Assembly (NCBI GenBank): GCA_045128735.1
Contig: JBGVRT010000050.1
Coordinates: 1-16,075, forward strand
Direction of reading: 5' to 3'
Source: RGIG8775 sp045128735
Lineage (GTDB): Bacteria > Bacillota > Clostridia > Oscillospirales > CAG-272
DNA: 16,075 nt
Within the stretch, counting starts at the first letter, position 1. The number at the start of each line of letters is the position of its first letter. A model generated the notes under the pieces. The model did no database searches. It was not told where the DNA came from and saw nothing but the letters and a program-made list of their open reading frames with translations. The translations under genes and the position numbers were made by a program. Below, in pieces: positions 1-7,653 of this stretch.

Positions 1-147
1 CAAGGGGCTGTCTCAAGTTTGGGAATGATTTCCATTTAATTGACAACCTATACAAAAACACTTGCTTACCGATGGGGGTTCGCAAGTGTTTTTTGTTTAA
101 TTATCACAATAGAATTTCATAAAAAATCAATTTGAGACAGCTCCTTG
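1..147. repeat. 16-bp inverted repeat pair flanking a terminator
   Basis: Bases 1-16 (CAAGGGGCTGTCTCAA) and 132-147 (TTGAGACAGCTCCTTG) are inverted copies matching at 15 of 16 positions. The right copy lies inside the 3' end of the fliB-like gene and encodes its residues KELSQ on the minus strand. A separate hairpin terminator sits between the arms. The element could be a small MITE-like insertion, the terminal repeat of an element running off the window, or a folded 3' UTR. The window starts exactly on the left arm, so its true extent is unknown. Confidence 0.6.
56..95. terminator. Bidirectional intrinsic terminator
   Basis: AAACACTTGC (56-65) pairs perfectly with GCAAGTGTTT (82-91) around a 16-nt loop. 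The right arm runs into a T-rich stretch on the plus strand, and the minus strand also has a T-run after its stem, so it can stop transcription from both sides. On the minus strand it lies about 25 nt after the stop codon of the fliB-like gene, which it probably terminates. Confidence 0.75.
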
Positions 148-1028
148 ATTTTTTCTTTAAGTCTGTCGGTGTTTTCTTCGGAATACTCTATTTCCTCCGA
201 AACAATGCGCGCAAGCTCCTCAATCGATCCGCCGCTTGCCGCAACAGATGCCAAGAGACGTTCGCAAAGCAGGCAAAATCCGAGTGAAGTGCGGAACTCG
301 TCAAAATCCCAAGCCTCCGAGCAATGTCTGTAAATAAAATACGCGAGGGCGCGTTCAAGGGGCTTTTCAAGCTCTTTTTTTCGGCTTGGCTCCGAAGAAT
401 AGAGCGCAAACAGCTCCCTGCTCTCCTCATTCAGATATTCAAGCTTCGAAAAAAGCTTTCGCCATTCATCGTCGGCGCAAAACGAGATCGGCACAGCATA
501 GGCTTTGCTTATCTTTTCCAATTTTTCTGCGTAGGCGATTGAATTATCCAAAAGAACCGAATATATTTTTTCACGGTGCTCAACAGCGTCGAAGTCATAT
601 TCATCGGATTCTTCACCGTCATCGACTATCAAAATTCTTTCGGCGTATTCGTCCGACGAAAGAATTATTCTGCAAGCCTCCTCGCACGCCATCCCGAGTC
701 CAACCTCTTTTCCGCGGGCGGTATAGTTGTAAAACCGCGGATGCTCGCGGCAGATGTCGCAAAGATATTCCTCTCCGAATTCAAGTATTATACCGCACAG
801 TCCCGAGGCGCAAAGATTAGGACAGCGTTCGCCTTCACACAGCCTGAAGCAGGCGGTTTCACTTTGTTCGACATTTTTCAGTATATTTTTTCCCTTTTCA
901 CCGATGGCGCGGTATTTTTCAAGCGTTTCAGGGTCGATATCAATTTCCCATCCAATGCAACAGCTATGGCGGCATTTATCGGCAATACAGGTAAAATTTT
1001 TATAATATTTCGGTGCGTAAAGTTTCAT
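117..1028 (-). CDS. fliB: FliB-like lysine-N-methylase (flagellin lysine methylase family)
   Basis: The 303-residue protein has the cysteine pattern of the FliB / YkgJ-type Fe-S family: C14, C19 and the C23-C24 pair followed by IGWEID, a second cluster around residues 58-80 with several spaced cysteines, then CDICREHPRFYNY. These cysteines are expected to bind an Fe-S centre. Family members methylate lysines of flagellin or other surface proteins using SAM, but none is tested here and no flagellar gene lies in the window, so the substrate is open. I place the start at ATG 1028, because GGAG lies 4 nt upstream; an in-frame TTG at 1040 has no ribosome binding site. Its promoter (1084-1112, minus) overlaps the divergent one of the glycosidase-like gene. 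The last codons lie in an inverted repeat. Confidence 0.85.
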   Translation of the reverse strand: MKLYAPKYYKNFTCIADKCRHSCCIGWEIDIDPETLEKYRAIGEKGKNILKNVEQSETACFRLCEGERCPNLCASGLCGIILEFGEEYLCDICREHPRFYNYTARGKEVGLGMACEEACRIILSSDEYAERILIVDDGEESDEYDFDAVEHREKIYSVLLDNSIAYAEKLEKISKAYAVPISFCADDEWRKLFSKLEYLNEESRELFALYSSEPSRKKELEKPLERALAYFIYRHCSEAWDFDEFRTSLGFCLLCERLLASVAASGGSIEELARIVSEEIEYSEENTDRLKEKIKELSQIDFL

Positions 1029-1080
1029 TGTTCTCCACAAAAGATGTTTACTTTATTATATTTTACGTTTAATTTACTTA

Positions 1081-1109
1081 TTGATTATATCACAAAAAAG
1101 TAGTAAAAT
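1081..1109 (+). promoter_or_regulatory. Sigma-A-type promoter of the glycosidase-like gene
   Basis: TTGATT (1081-1086) and TAAAAT (1104-1109) are separated by 17 bp. The predicted start near 1116 is just upstream of the AAAGGAG site serving ATG 1140. It occupies the same DNA as the minus-strand promoter of the fliB-like gene, so the two probably compete for polymerase. Confidence 0.65.
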
Positions 1110-1112
1110 CAA
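1084..1112 (-). promoter_or_regulatory. Sigma-A-type promoter of the fliB-like gene
   Basis: Read on the minus strand, TTGATT (1107-1112) and TATAAT (1084-1089) are separated by exactly 17 bp. The predicted start near 1077 leaves a leader of about 50 nt before ATG 1028. Its -35 and -10 elements overlap the -10 and -35 of the divergent plus-strand promoter. Confidence 0.65.
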
Positions 1113-1139
1113 TATAAGGACAGAAAAAGGAGTCTTTAT

Positions 1140-1247
1140 ATGGGAATTTTTTTTGCAAAATTCAGAAACGGCGAGGTCAAGCAATTTGACGTTGCGCCTA
1201 AAACGGTTGAAAAAACGTGCAGGAATACGAGTTTGACGCAGATATAA
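1140..1247 (+). pseudogene. Detached N-terminus of the glycosidase-like gene (apparent -1 frameshift)
   Basis: ATG 1140 follows a good AAAGGAG site and a promoter, but its frame ends at TAA 1245-1247 after 35 codons. The first 24 residues (MGIFFAKFRNGE...KTVE) lead up to a run of six A at 1210-1215. Slipping back one base there continues as KNVQEYEF into the long frame starting at GTG 1217, which has no ribosome binding site and an in-frame stop just upstream. Adding one A would therefore give a single protein of about 582 residues. This may be a real mutation, a homopolymer error in the assembly, or slippage during expression; the sequence alone cannot decide. Confidence 0.7.
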
Positions 1248-2887
1248 ACTACAGCGAAGTCGAATATTTGGAATTTCCTATGCACGATTTTCCGATATTG
1301 GCGGGAGACGAGGGATTTTTCCTTATTCCCGCAGGAAATAAGGGCTGCAAAAACCGCGAATATGCCATTGGCAGCTTCAAAGCACGCGAGGACGAGCTAT
1401 CGGTTCTCAAGAATTGCTTTACATCGGTATACGGCTTCAAACACAGACAGCTCTTGCGCACGGTTATAGTCACCGGAATGAGATACGACGTTCATTTTGT
1501 TATGTCGGTAAAGGACAATATTTACAGCTTTTCGCTGAAATTTGTATTTGACGGCGAAGCGCCTTATGAGAACGCAAAGCTCGAGGTTCACGACCTTATA
1601 AGTGACGAAGCAGATTACTGCGATATGGCTAAAATTTACAGAGAGTATCAGCTCAAAAACGGATACAGACCCATAAGGGAAAAACTGACTCCCGAGCTTG
1701 AATACGCGGCACAAGCACCGAATATAAGAATCCGTATGGGTTGGAAGCCCGTTCCCTGCCAAGTAATTCATCAGACCCCCGAAACCGAGCCGCCTATGCA
1801 CGTGGCTTGCACCTTTGACGACGTTATCGCACTTATGGAGGAATACAAAGCGCGCGGCATTGAAAAGGCAGAATTCTGCCTTGTGGGCTGGAACTCAAGG
1901 GGGCACGACGGACGTTGGCCGCAGGTTCTTCCCATAGATGAGGAGTTCGGAGGCGAGGAAGCACTCAAACGCGCGATTAAGCGTGCGGATGAGCTCGGAT
2001 ATATCATCACAAACCACACAAACATAACCGACAACTACACGATTGCCGACTGCTATGACGAAAATCTCATAACCGTAAAAAAGGACGGACAGCTTGAGGT
2101 TGAGGCAACCCGTTGGGCAGGCGGACGCACCTACAATATCTGCCCCGAGTACGCTTGGAAAACCTATCACAGAATGCACGACCAAGTTAAAGCGCTTGGC
2201 TTCCGCGGTACGCAGTACATAGACGTTATGACATGCCTTCCCGCACGCGCCTGCTACCACAAGGACCACCCCGTAAACAATAAGGAATGCGGTGAATACT
2301 ACGATAAAATATTTGCCGAGGCGCACAAAATGTTCGGTGCATCGGGCAGTGAGGGGGCTTACGACCACTCGCTTAAGGAGTGCGACTTCACCCTTTACGT
2401 TTCATTCCTAGACTTCCTCAACGATGTCGGTGAGGACGCAAAGCCTACGCTTAGAAGAAACCCGTTCTGCGACAGATACATTCCCTTCTGGCAGCTTGTT
2501 TACCACGGAATTATTCTTTCAAATCCCTATACAAGAAGTATCAACGCGCTGCTCAGTAATACAAAGGACGATATGCTCAAGGTCATCGAATACGGCGGAA
2601 AGCCGCAGATGTACTATTACGGTCACTTTGTTGACGACGGCTCGAATTGGCTTGGCAAGGTTGACCTTTATTGCCACACCGACAGCGAGCGTGCGGAAAG
2701 CACCGACGTGGTAAAGCGCACCCTTGACATATGGGACGAAATGAGCTATCTTCAGTTCGAGTATATGGAAAAGCACGAGCAGATAGCTGACGGTGTCTTT
2801 GCGGTTACCTATTCCGACGGCAGCGTGATTACGGTAAACTACAACAACAAAAGCTATTCGCTCAAAAAAGGAGCTATGGCAAAATGA
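1217..2887 (+). CDS. Glycoside-hydrolase-like protein (DUF5696-like), main part
   Basis: This 556-residue frame is the bulk of a protein whose true start is probably ATG 1140, one frame away. It has no signal peptide or membrane span, so it should be cytoplasmic. The first ~190 residues look like a beta-rich domain; the middle resembles a TIM-barrel glycosidase (segments GIEKAEFCLVGWNSRGHDGRWP, YIDVMTC, GSEGAYDHS). The stretch VYHGIILSNPYTRSINALL... followed by VIEYGGKPQMYYYGHF resembles the DUF5696 family, recalled from memory. The exact family and substrate are uncertain and no catalytic acid can be named firmly. Its stop overlaps the start of the YgjV-like gene (ATGA at 2884-2887), so the two are translationally coupled. 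Other sugar enzymes in the window (GH39, GH16) support a carbohydrate role. Confidence 0.7.
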   Translation: MQEYEFDADINYSEVEYLEFPMHDFPILAGDEGFFLIPAGNKGCKNREYAIGSFKAREDELSVLKNCFTSVYGFKHRQLLRTVIVTGMRYDVHFVMSVKDNIYSFSLKFVFDGEAPYENAKLEVHDLISDEADYCDMAKIYREYQLKNGYRPIREKLTPELEYAAQAPNIRIRMGWKPVPCQVIHQTPETEPPMHVACTFDDVIALMEEYKARGIEKAEFCLVGWNSRGHDGRWPQVLPIDEEFGGEEALKRAIKRADELGYIITNHTNITDNYTIADCYDENLITVKKDGQLEVEATRWAGGRTYNICPEYAWKTYHRMHDQVKALGFRGTQYIDVMTCLPARACYHKDHPVNNKECGEYYDKIFAEAHKMFGASGSEGAYDHSLKECDFTLYVSFLDFLNDVGEDAKPTLRRNPFCDRYIPFWQLVYHGIILSNPYTRSINALLSNTKDDMLKVIEYGGKPQMYYYGHFVDDGSNWLGKVDLYCHTDSERAESTDVVKRTLDIWDEMSYLQFEYMEKHEQIADGVFAVTYSDGSVITVNYNNKSYSLKKGAMAK

Positions 2888-3417
2888 CGACCCCTCAGAT
2901 TTTGGCGCAGATATTCGGTCTTGTGGGCATTACGGTTTTTCTTCTCTGCTTCCAATTCAAAGAAATGAAAACCGCGCGCAAAATAAAAATGGCCGTAGAT
3001 ATTATATGGGCAATTCACTATTTCCTTTTGGGTGGATATTCTGCCTTTGCCATAAATGTTATCTGTTTTTTCAGAGAGATAGTTTTTATCAACAGCGACA
3101 AGAAATTTTTTTCGGGCAAAATATGGCTGTATATCTTTATTTTGTTTAACCTGACATCGGCAATAGTCACGTGGAAAAACCTGTTCAGCATCCTGCCTGC
3201 CATAACCGCCTGCATAGCCACCTACTCCTTTTGGCAAAAGAACATCAAGCGTGCGCGCATACTCGCGTTGACAAACAACGTTATTATGGGAACTTACGAT
3301 CTTACTATGGAAAACATATCCTATATGGGTTTGATAGGCGAAACCCTTGCGTTTATTGCAGTTCTTTCAGCGATAATAAGGACGCGGAGAGCAGAAAAAC
3401 AAGAACAAAAAGAATAA
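2884..3417 (+). CDS. YgjV-family inner membrane protein
   Basis: The 177-residue protein is strongly hydrophobic with about six membrane segments (roughly residues 6-23, 37-48, 50-66, 84-100, 102-117 and 148-165). The pattern of an early FKEMKTARKIK loop, then WAIHYFLLGGYSAFAINVI, and later NNVIMGTYDLTM near a final helix matches the YgjV (Imp-YgjV) family of small bacterial membrane proteins of unknown function. It starts on the ATGA overlap with the preceding glycosidase-like gene and shares its upstream AAAGGAG (near 2866). It is followed within 6 nt by a terminator. The coupling suggests a joint role, possibly sugar-related transport, but that is inference only. Confidence 0.75.
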   Translation: MTTPQILAQIFGLVGITVFLLCFQFKEMKTARKIKMAVDIIWAIHYFLLGGYSAFAINVICFFREIVFINSDKKFFSGKIWLYIFILFNLTSAIVTWKNLFSILPAITACIATYSFWQKNIKRARILALTNNVIMGTYDLTMENISYMGLIGETLAFIAVLSAIIRTRRAEKQEQKE

Positions 3418-3422
3418 AAAAC

Positions 3423-3457
3423 AAGGAGCTGATTCGCCTAAAATTCAGCTCCTTTTC
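3423..3457. terminator. Bidirectional terminator between convergent genes
   Basis: AAGGAGCTGA (3423-3432) pairs with TCAGCTCCTT (3445-3454), followed by TTTT; the minus strand has a T-run after its stem too. It separates the YgjV-like gene from the convergent MATE gene. The 32-base core is nearly identical to the terminator at 15851-15882. Confidence 0.85.
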
Positions 3458-3514
3458 GTATGTAAAAATATATTTCACCAATTTATCGACATCCTAACTT
3501 CAATGCAGTTAATT

Positions 3515-4843
3515 CTAATAATTATACCGTCTACTCATTTTAACAAGGAAAAAGGCGGTAACAGCAACCGAAAGAAGCTCGGCAAATATTATCGAGAACC
3601 ACACTCCGTCAAGCTTGAAGAACACGGGAAGCAAAAGCACCGCCACCACTTGAAAAACAAGCGTTCTCAGAAACGAAAGCACAGCCGAAACAAGTCCGTT
3701 ATTCAGCGCGGTGAAGAACGACGATCCGAAAATGTTAAAGCCCATCATAAGAAAGGCGAGCGAATAAATCATAAACGCGTGTACAGTCATATCGAAAAGC
3801 TCGGCGTTATAGCTGACGAAAATTTTTGAAAGCGGATAGGCGAGAAACTCGGCAACAACCGTAAGAATCAACGACGAAACGCCTATAAACACAAGGCTTT
3901 TTTTGCGCAGACTTTTAAGCTCGGCGTAGTTTTTTGCACCGTAGTGATAGCTGATTATTGGCGCTGAGCCGATAGAAAATCCGATGAAAACGGCAATAAA
4001 AATAAAGTTTGTATACATTATCACGCCATACGCTGCCACTCCGCTCTCACCGGCAAACTTCATAAGCTGGAAATTGTAGAGGATATTTACAAACGACATT
4101 GAAATGTTTGTCATCATTTCCGACGAGCCGTTAGCGCAGGTCTTACCAAGTGCCCCAAGGTCAAAATCCGCTTTACCAAGCTTTATGGGCGAATTTTTGC
4201 AAAAGCAAAAGTAAACAAGCGGAACGACACCGCCCACAAACTGACTTAATACTGTGGCAAGTGCCGCACCCTCAAGCCCCCACTCTAAGCCCGCGACGAA
4301 AAGCGCGTCGAGAATTATATTGGTAAATCCTGCCGCCACGGTAACGCCGAGACCTATCTGCGGCTTTTCGGCAACTATAAGAAAGCTTTGAAATTCGTTT
4401 TGAATAACAAAGGGCACAATGCCTACAAAAAGATACTTTCCGTAGGTAACGCAATAATCGACCATATCGCCCTCTGCGCCCATAAGCACGGCGGCTTGCT
4501 CAACGAAAAGAAAGCCCAGCACCGATATCACCGTGCCAACGGCTACCGAGGTATAAACAAGCAAGGAAAAAACGCTGTTTGCCTTTTTTTCGTTCCCCTC
4601 TCCGAGATATTTCGATACAAGCGCGCTACCGCCCGTGCCCACCATAAAGCCAAGCGAGCCGAGAAGCATACAGAACGGCATTATAAGATTAACCGCGGCA
4701 AAGGGTGTTTCGCCCACGAAATTTGAAACAAAAACTCCGTCCACCACGCCGTATATCGAGGTGAATATCATCATAATCACCGACGGAAAGACAAAGCGGA
4801 TAAGTCTTTTATACGTAAAATGGTCTGAAAGCTGAATATTCAT
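3515..4843 (-). CDS. MATE-family multidrug/sodium antiporter
   Basis: The 442-residue protein has about twelve hydrophobic helices and two MatE repeats. The first repeat begins FVFPSVIMMIFTSIYGVVDG and contains GTGGSALVSKYLGEG, a typical MATE stretch; the second begins near SEMMTNISMSFVNILYNFQL. MATE proteins export cationic drugs or metabolites across the cytoplasmic membrane in exchange for Na+ or H+. I choose ATG 4843 because AAAGGAG lies 6 nt upstream; an in-frame TTG at 4870 would precede the predicted transcription start. It has its own strong promoter (4870-4898) and is monocistronic, ending at the shared terminator 3423-3457. The substrate cannot be told from sequence. Confidence 0.92.
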   Translation of the reverse strand: MNIQLSDHFTYKRLIRFVFPSVIMMIFTSIYGVVDGVFVSNFVGETPFAAVNLIMPFCMLLGSLGFMVGTGGSALVSKYLGEGNEKKANSVFSLLVYTSVAVGTVISVLGFLFVEQAAVLMGAEGDMVDYCVTYGKYLFVGIVPFVIQNEFQSFLIVAEKPQIGLGVTVAAGFTNIILDALFVAGLEWGLEGAALATVLSQFVGGVVPLVYFCFCKNSPIKLGKADFDLGALGKTCANGSSEMMTNISMSFVNILYNFQLMKFAGESGVAAYGVIMYTNFIFIAVFIGFSIGSAPIISYHYGAKNYAELKSLRKKSLVFIGVSSLILTVVAEFLAYPLSKIFVSYNAELFDMTVHAFMIYSLAFLMMGFNIFGSSFFTALNNGLVSAVLSFLRTLVFQVVAVLLLPVFFKLDGVWFSIIFAELLSVAVTAFFLVKMSRRYNY

Positions 4844-4869
4844 ATCTGTCTCCTTTTCACACGCTAACA

Positions 4870-4898
4870 ATTATAGCACATATGAACATAAAAGTCAA
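4870..4898 (-). promoter_or_regulatory. Promoter of the MATE gene
   Basis: On the minus strand TTGACT (4893-4898) and a perfect TATAAT (4870-4875) are 17 bp apart. Transcription should start near 4863, giving a leader of only about 20 nt that contains the AAAGGAG site before ATG 4843. Confidence 0.8.
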
Positions 4899-4901
4899 CA
4901 G

Positions 4902-4926
4902 AAAAGGCTGTCCATGACAGCCTTTT
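4902..4926 (-). terminator. Terminator of the GH39-like gene
   Basis: AAAAGGCTGTC (4902-4912) pairs perfectly with GACAGCCTTTT (4916-4926) around a 3-nt loop. It lies 7 nt beyond the GH39-like stop codon and its minus-strand right arm ends in TTTT. It sits just upstream of the MATE promoter and so isolates the two genes. Confidence 0.85.
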
Positions 4927-4933
4927 TCGGAGT

Positions 4934-6445
4934 TTACACCACCTCAACAAGCACGAGGGCATTATCGGTAAATTCCACGCTTACACGTGGGTTTGTGTCA
5001 AAGTTGACTGCGCTTTCGCTGACAGGCTTGAGTATTCCCTCCTCACGCAAAATTTCAATTTGCTCAGGCGTGGGATTTTCTCCAAAATTCTCCCGCAAAG
5101 ACAGCGCGTATGGGTTCGTATGCCTTTCGTCTATGCACCACACCCTAACGGTGCGCTCACCATTTATTCCCTCAAAGCAAAGCTCCTCGGTAACACCGTC
5201 AAGCTTTTTGTCAAAATTTTCAGCGGCATACGCAAGCATAACAGCCACGCCGCCGTCATCGCGCTTTGTTGCAAGCACCGACAGTTCTTCCCTTGCCTCG
5301 CTATGGGAAAGAAGAATATCTCCCAGCTTTGTGCCGAGAACAAAGGCGTTATAAATCGGCTTTTTTATAAAATTGAGAGTAAAAAAGTTGCGAAAGCCCG
5401 AAAAATCTGTAATCATTTCGTGCTGACCCGAAAGGCATATAAGCATTTTCGATACGGGAACGCCTGCATCGATATAAGCTGTTATCATTTTGCCGAAATA
5501 TGCGGCAAAATCGCTTCTTTCGCGAAACATCAGCTCAGAGCATTCCTCGGCATTAAAAAATCCCGCCGTACACGCGCCCCACTCATCGACTATAATGTTG
5601 CAAAAATCGGGAAGATTTTTGCGTATTTCCTCAACGTATTTTTTGTGCAATTCAAGCGTATTGCAGGCATTAAACGGCTTTTTGCCCGACCTTAGCGCGA
5701 TTGGAGTCGTTCCGTAGGTGTGAATTGAAATAAAATCGGCTCTTATCTCTCCGTCACGCATTGCCTTTGTAAACTTCTGAACAAAGCTTCCTCTATCGTA
5801 GAGTATAGCCGCCGAAGGTCCGCCAAAACACAGCCGTTTATCAACGCGCTCTATGCCTTTCTGAAACTCCTTATAAAGCTTGATATACCTCTCAAACCTT
5901 ATTGCTCCCGCCTCATCGCTGTTGGGAAGGTCGCTCATAAAGAAATTTGCTATATCCGATTCGTTAAGGCAATGGAATTTCCACCTTGAAACACGCTCAA
6001 AACCATACTTTTCAACAATATGCTTGGTATATTCATAGCATATTTCTTCCCACACGCCGTCTTCCCTTGTGGGCGAGGTACAAATCATTTTGCCCTTATA
6101 GCGCGTCTTGTTCTTGGCATTTGCCATTACAAGCTCAGGTGCTTCGGCAACGCAGAAAGGCACGAAATTATAGCATATAAGCAGGTCAAAGCCCTTACTT
6201 ATCATATAGTCGAGGCGCAGGTCGTTAAGGGTGAAATCGTAGCAAAGATTTCCGCTTTCGTCAAGGCTCACTATGTCCTCAAACATGGTATACATACGCA
6301 CCGTGCGCGCCGCGCCGTCCTCTGCGATTTGGTCAAGTATTTTCTGACCCCAGCCGTCCTCAATGGCATCTGTGGGATGAAAATGCACGTTGTTCCAAAA
6401 ATTCTCCACCCGCCTTACGGCGCTATCCGAAAAAACCTTTATCAC
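4934..6445 (-). CDS. GH39-like glycoside hydrolase (beta-xylosidase/iduronidase-like)
   Basis: The 503-residue protein has the layout of clan GH-A retaining glycosidases of family 39: an N-terminal TIM barrel and a C-terminal beta domain. The likely acid/base is E162 in FHCLNESD (family consensus NEP; here NES) and the likely nucleophile is E288 in IIVDEWGACTAG. GH39 enzymes remove xylose or uronic acid residues from non-reducing ends. No signal peptide is present, so it should act on imported oligosaccharides in the cytoplasm. Two GTG codons lie near the start; I choose 6445 (VIKVFSD) because AGAAGGAG sits 8 nt upstream. It has its own promoter and terminator, so it is monocistronic. The exact substrate is not known. 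Confidence 0.78.
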   Translation of the reverse strand: MIKVFSDSAVRRVENFWNNVHFHPTDAIEDGWGQKILDQIAEDGAARTVRMYTMFEDIVSLDESGNLCYDFTLNDLRLDYMISKGFDLLICYNFVPFCVAEAPELVMANAKNKTRYKGKMICTSPTREDGVWEEICYEYTKHIVEKYGFERVSRWKFHCLNESDIANFFMSDLPNSDEAGAIRFERYIKLYKEFQKGIERVDKRLCFGGPSAAILYDRGSFVQKFTKAMRDGEIRADFISIHTYGTTPIALRSGKKPFNACNTLELHKKYVEEIRKNLPDFCNIIVDEWGACTAGFFNAEECSELMFRERSDFAAYFGKMITAYIDAGVPVSKMLICLSGQHEMITDFSGFRNFFTLNFIKKPIYNAFVLGTKLGDILLSHSEAREELSVLATKRDDGGVAVMLAYAAENFDKKLDGVTEELCFEGINGERTVRVWCIDERHTNPYALSLRENFGENPTPEQIEILREEGILKPVSESAVNFDTNPRVSVEFTDNALVLVEVV

Positions 6446-6476
6446 CTTGCTCACTCCTTCTGATTTCAATGAGATA

Positions 6477-6505
6477 ATTTTATCACAAGGGTAACGCTTA
6501 TGCAA
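6477..6505 (-). promoter_or_regulatory. Probable promoter of the GH39-like gene
   Basis: On the minus strand TTGCAT (6500-6505) and TAAAAT (6477-6482) are 17 bp apart, with a predicted start near 6470 and a leader of about 25 nt to GTG 6445. The match is moderate. Confidence 0.5.
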
Positions 6506-6542
6506 TGATTTTCACACGCATATTTTTGCAAAATACGCGCAT

Positions 6543-6914
6543 TTATTCTTCAAGCGCCTCTACGTAGGTATTGTAATATTTTTCTTGAAAGCTTATTGCC
6601 TCGGCTATTTCCTCAGCGCTGAAGCTCATTCCTTCGGGGGCGCCGACGAGCTTATCCTCACAGTCGTTTTTGCGGTGAGATATGCCGATTATTTTGCAGG
6701 TATATTCCTCTACGGGTTCGCTTATCCCAAGCAGATAAACGTCAAGCTCCTCGCCGTCACCGCCGAGGACGCCCGGTACATATCCGTAATTTATAGGGTA
6801 CACAAGGTCATATTTTTTCTTGCGGTGCACGTAGCCCACGGGGCGGTCTATTCCAATTTTCACGGTCTTGCCCAAATAGCTTTTCACCTGCGCTTTTCGT
6901 TCTGCAAAAGTCAT
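6543..6914 (-). CDS. Divergent inorganic pyrophosphatase-like protein
   Basis: The 123-residue protein resembles family I soluble pyrophosphatases: VYPINYGYVPG matches the FYPCNYGY core, and GDGEELDVY (53-58) matches the metal-binding DxDxxD signature. However, the second aspartate is glutamate (E55), the usual glutamate corresponding to E. coli E20 appears to be glycine (G21), and the C-terminal part present in the ~175-residue E. coli enzyme is missing. These comparisons are from memory, not an alignment run. Activity on PPi is therefore uncertain; it may be a short Firmicutes variant with another phosphate substrate. It starts 2 nt after the radC stop codon (TAAAATG), so the two are co-transcribed and probably translationally coupled. 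GGAG lies 10 nt upstream of ATG. Confidence 0.75.
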   Translation of the reverse strand: MTFAERKAQVKSYLGKTVKIGIDRPVGYVHRKKKYDLVYPINYGYVPGVLGGDGEELDVYLLGISEPVEEYTCKIIGISHRKNDCEDKLVGAPEGMSFSAEEIAEAISFQEKYYNTYVEALEE

Positions 6915-6915
6915 T

Positions 6916-7623
6916 TTATTTCTCCGTTACGTCGTCGTATTCTATGGCAAAGGTCGCGCTTTCCTTGGTTCTGCGCATTATGGGATAGCACTCGCCTTCG
7001 GCATAAACGATATGCTCAAGCAAGGGCACTCCAACCGCGCTGAAGGTGCGCTCTATCTCCACGGTAAAATTCAAATCGTCTCTTGTGGGCGAAGCCTCTC
7101 CTCGAGGATGATTGTGCAAAAGCACAGCCGCCGCGGCATCATCGTCTATTGCGGCACGCGCAATTTTCGTTTTATCAACGCCTATCTGCCACGCGCTTCC
7201 GTCCGCCACCTCTGTGTACTTTATAAGCTTAAATCTTCTGTCAAGCAAAAGAACGTAAAGCACTTCTCTGTCGGTTCCGCCGAAAAGCATTTTGGCGTAT
7301 TCGGCAAACGCGCTCATCCTGCTGAGATCTATCCTGCTTTTAGGCGGAGTTTTGGGGCGCTCAATAATAAACCCGATAAGCCTCAGGAAAAACGAGGCGT
7401 GTTCACCCAAGCCCTTTATCTTCTTTATTTCGGAAGCTGACAGCGAAAAAACGCCGTGCATTGAGCCCGCCTTATCAAGCAGCTCGTGCGCCATTTCGTT
7501 TGTGTTGACTCTTTTAAGGCAATATCCAAGCAACAATTCAAGCTGTTCGTGCTGTTCAAGACATTCTATTCCGTATCTGTCGGCTTTTCCCCTAAGCCTT
7601 TCTCTGTGTCCGTCGTGTACCAA
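6916..7623 (-). CDS. radC: RadC-family JAB/MPN-domain protein
   Basis: The 235-residue protein has the RadC arrangement: an N-terminal helical part (ERLRGKADRYG, LLLGYCLKRVNT) with a helix-hairpin-helix-like KKIKGLGEHA at 68-76, then an MPN/JAMM domain. The metal site is visible as H170-N-H172-P-R-G with S178 and D182/D183, plus E120. RadC proteins are linked to recombination and repair by tradition, but their biochemical role is unsettled. The start is TTG 7623: a stop codon lies two codons upstream in frame, AGGTGAGGTG precedes it, and no ATG exists until residue 44. It has a near-consensus promoter and leads a two-gene operon with the pyrophosphatase-like gene. Confidence 0.88.
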   Translation of the reverse strand: MVHDGHRERLRGKADRYGIECLEQHEQLELLLGYCLKRVNTNEMAHELLDKAGSMHGVFSLSASEIKKIKGLGEHASFFLRLIGFIIERPKTPPKSRIDLSRMSAFAEYAKMLFGGTDREVLYVLLLDRRFKLIKYTEVADGSAWQIGVDKTKIARAAIDDDAAAAVLLHNHPRGEASPTRDDLNFTVEIERTFSAVGVPLLEHIVYAEGECYPIMRRTKESATFAIEYDDVTEK

Positions 7624-7653
7624 AATTTCACCTCACCTATATTTACTGCTTTA

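Noticed and set aside
576..1103. 175-residue plus-strand frame opposite the fliB-like gene
   Set aside because: It is the shadow of the methylase; the cysteine motifs are on the minus strand and the frame runs through both divergent promoters.
6020..6463. 147-residue plus-strand frame opposite the GH39-like gene
   Set aside because: No ribosome binding site, protein-like composition is poor, and the opposite strand carries a complete enzyme with catalytic motifs.
6518..6538. Hairpin GCATATTTT/AAAATACGC as terminator of the radC operon
   Set aside because: Weak AU-rich stem with one wobble pair and no T-run after it on the minus strand.
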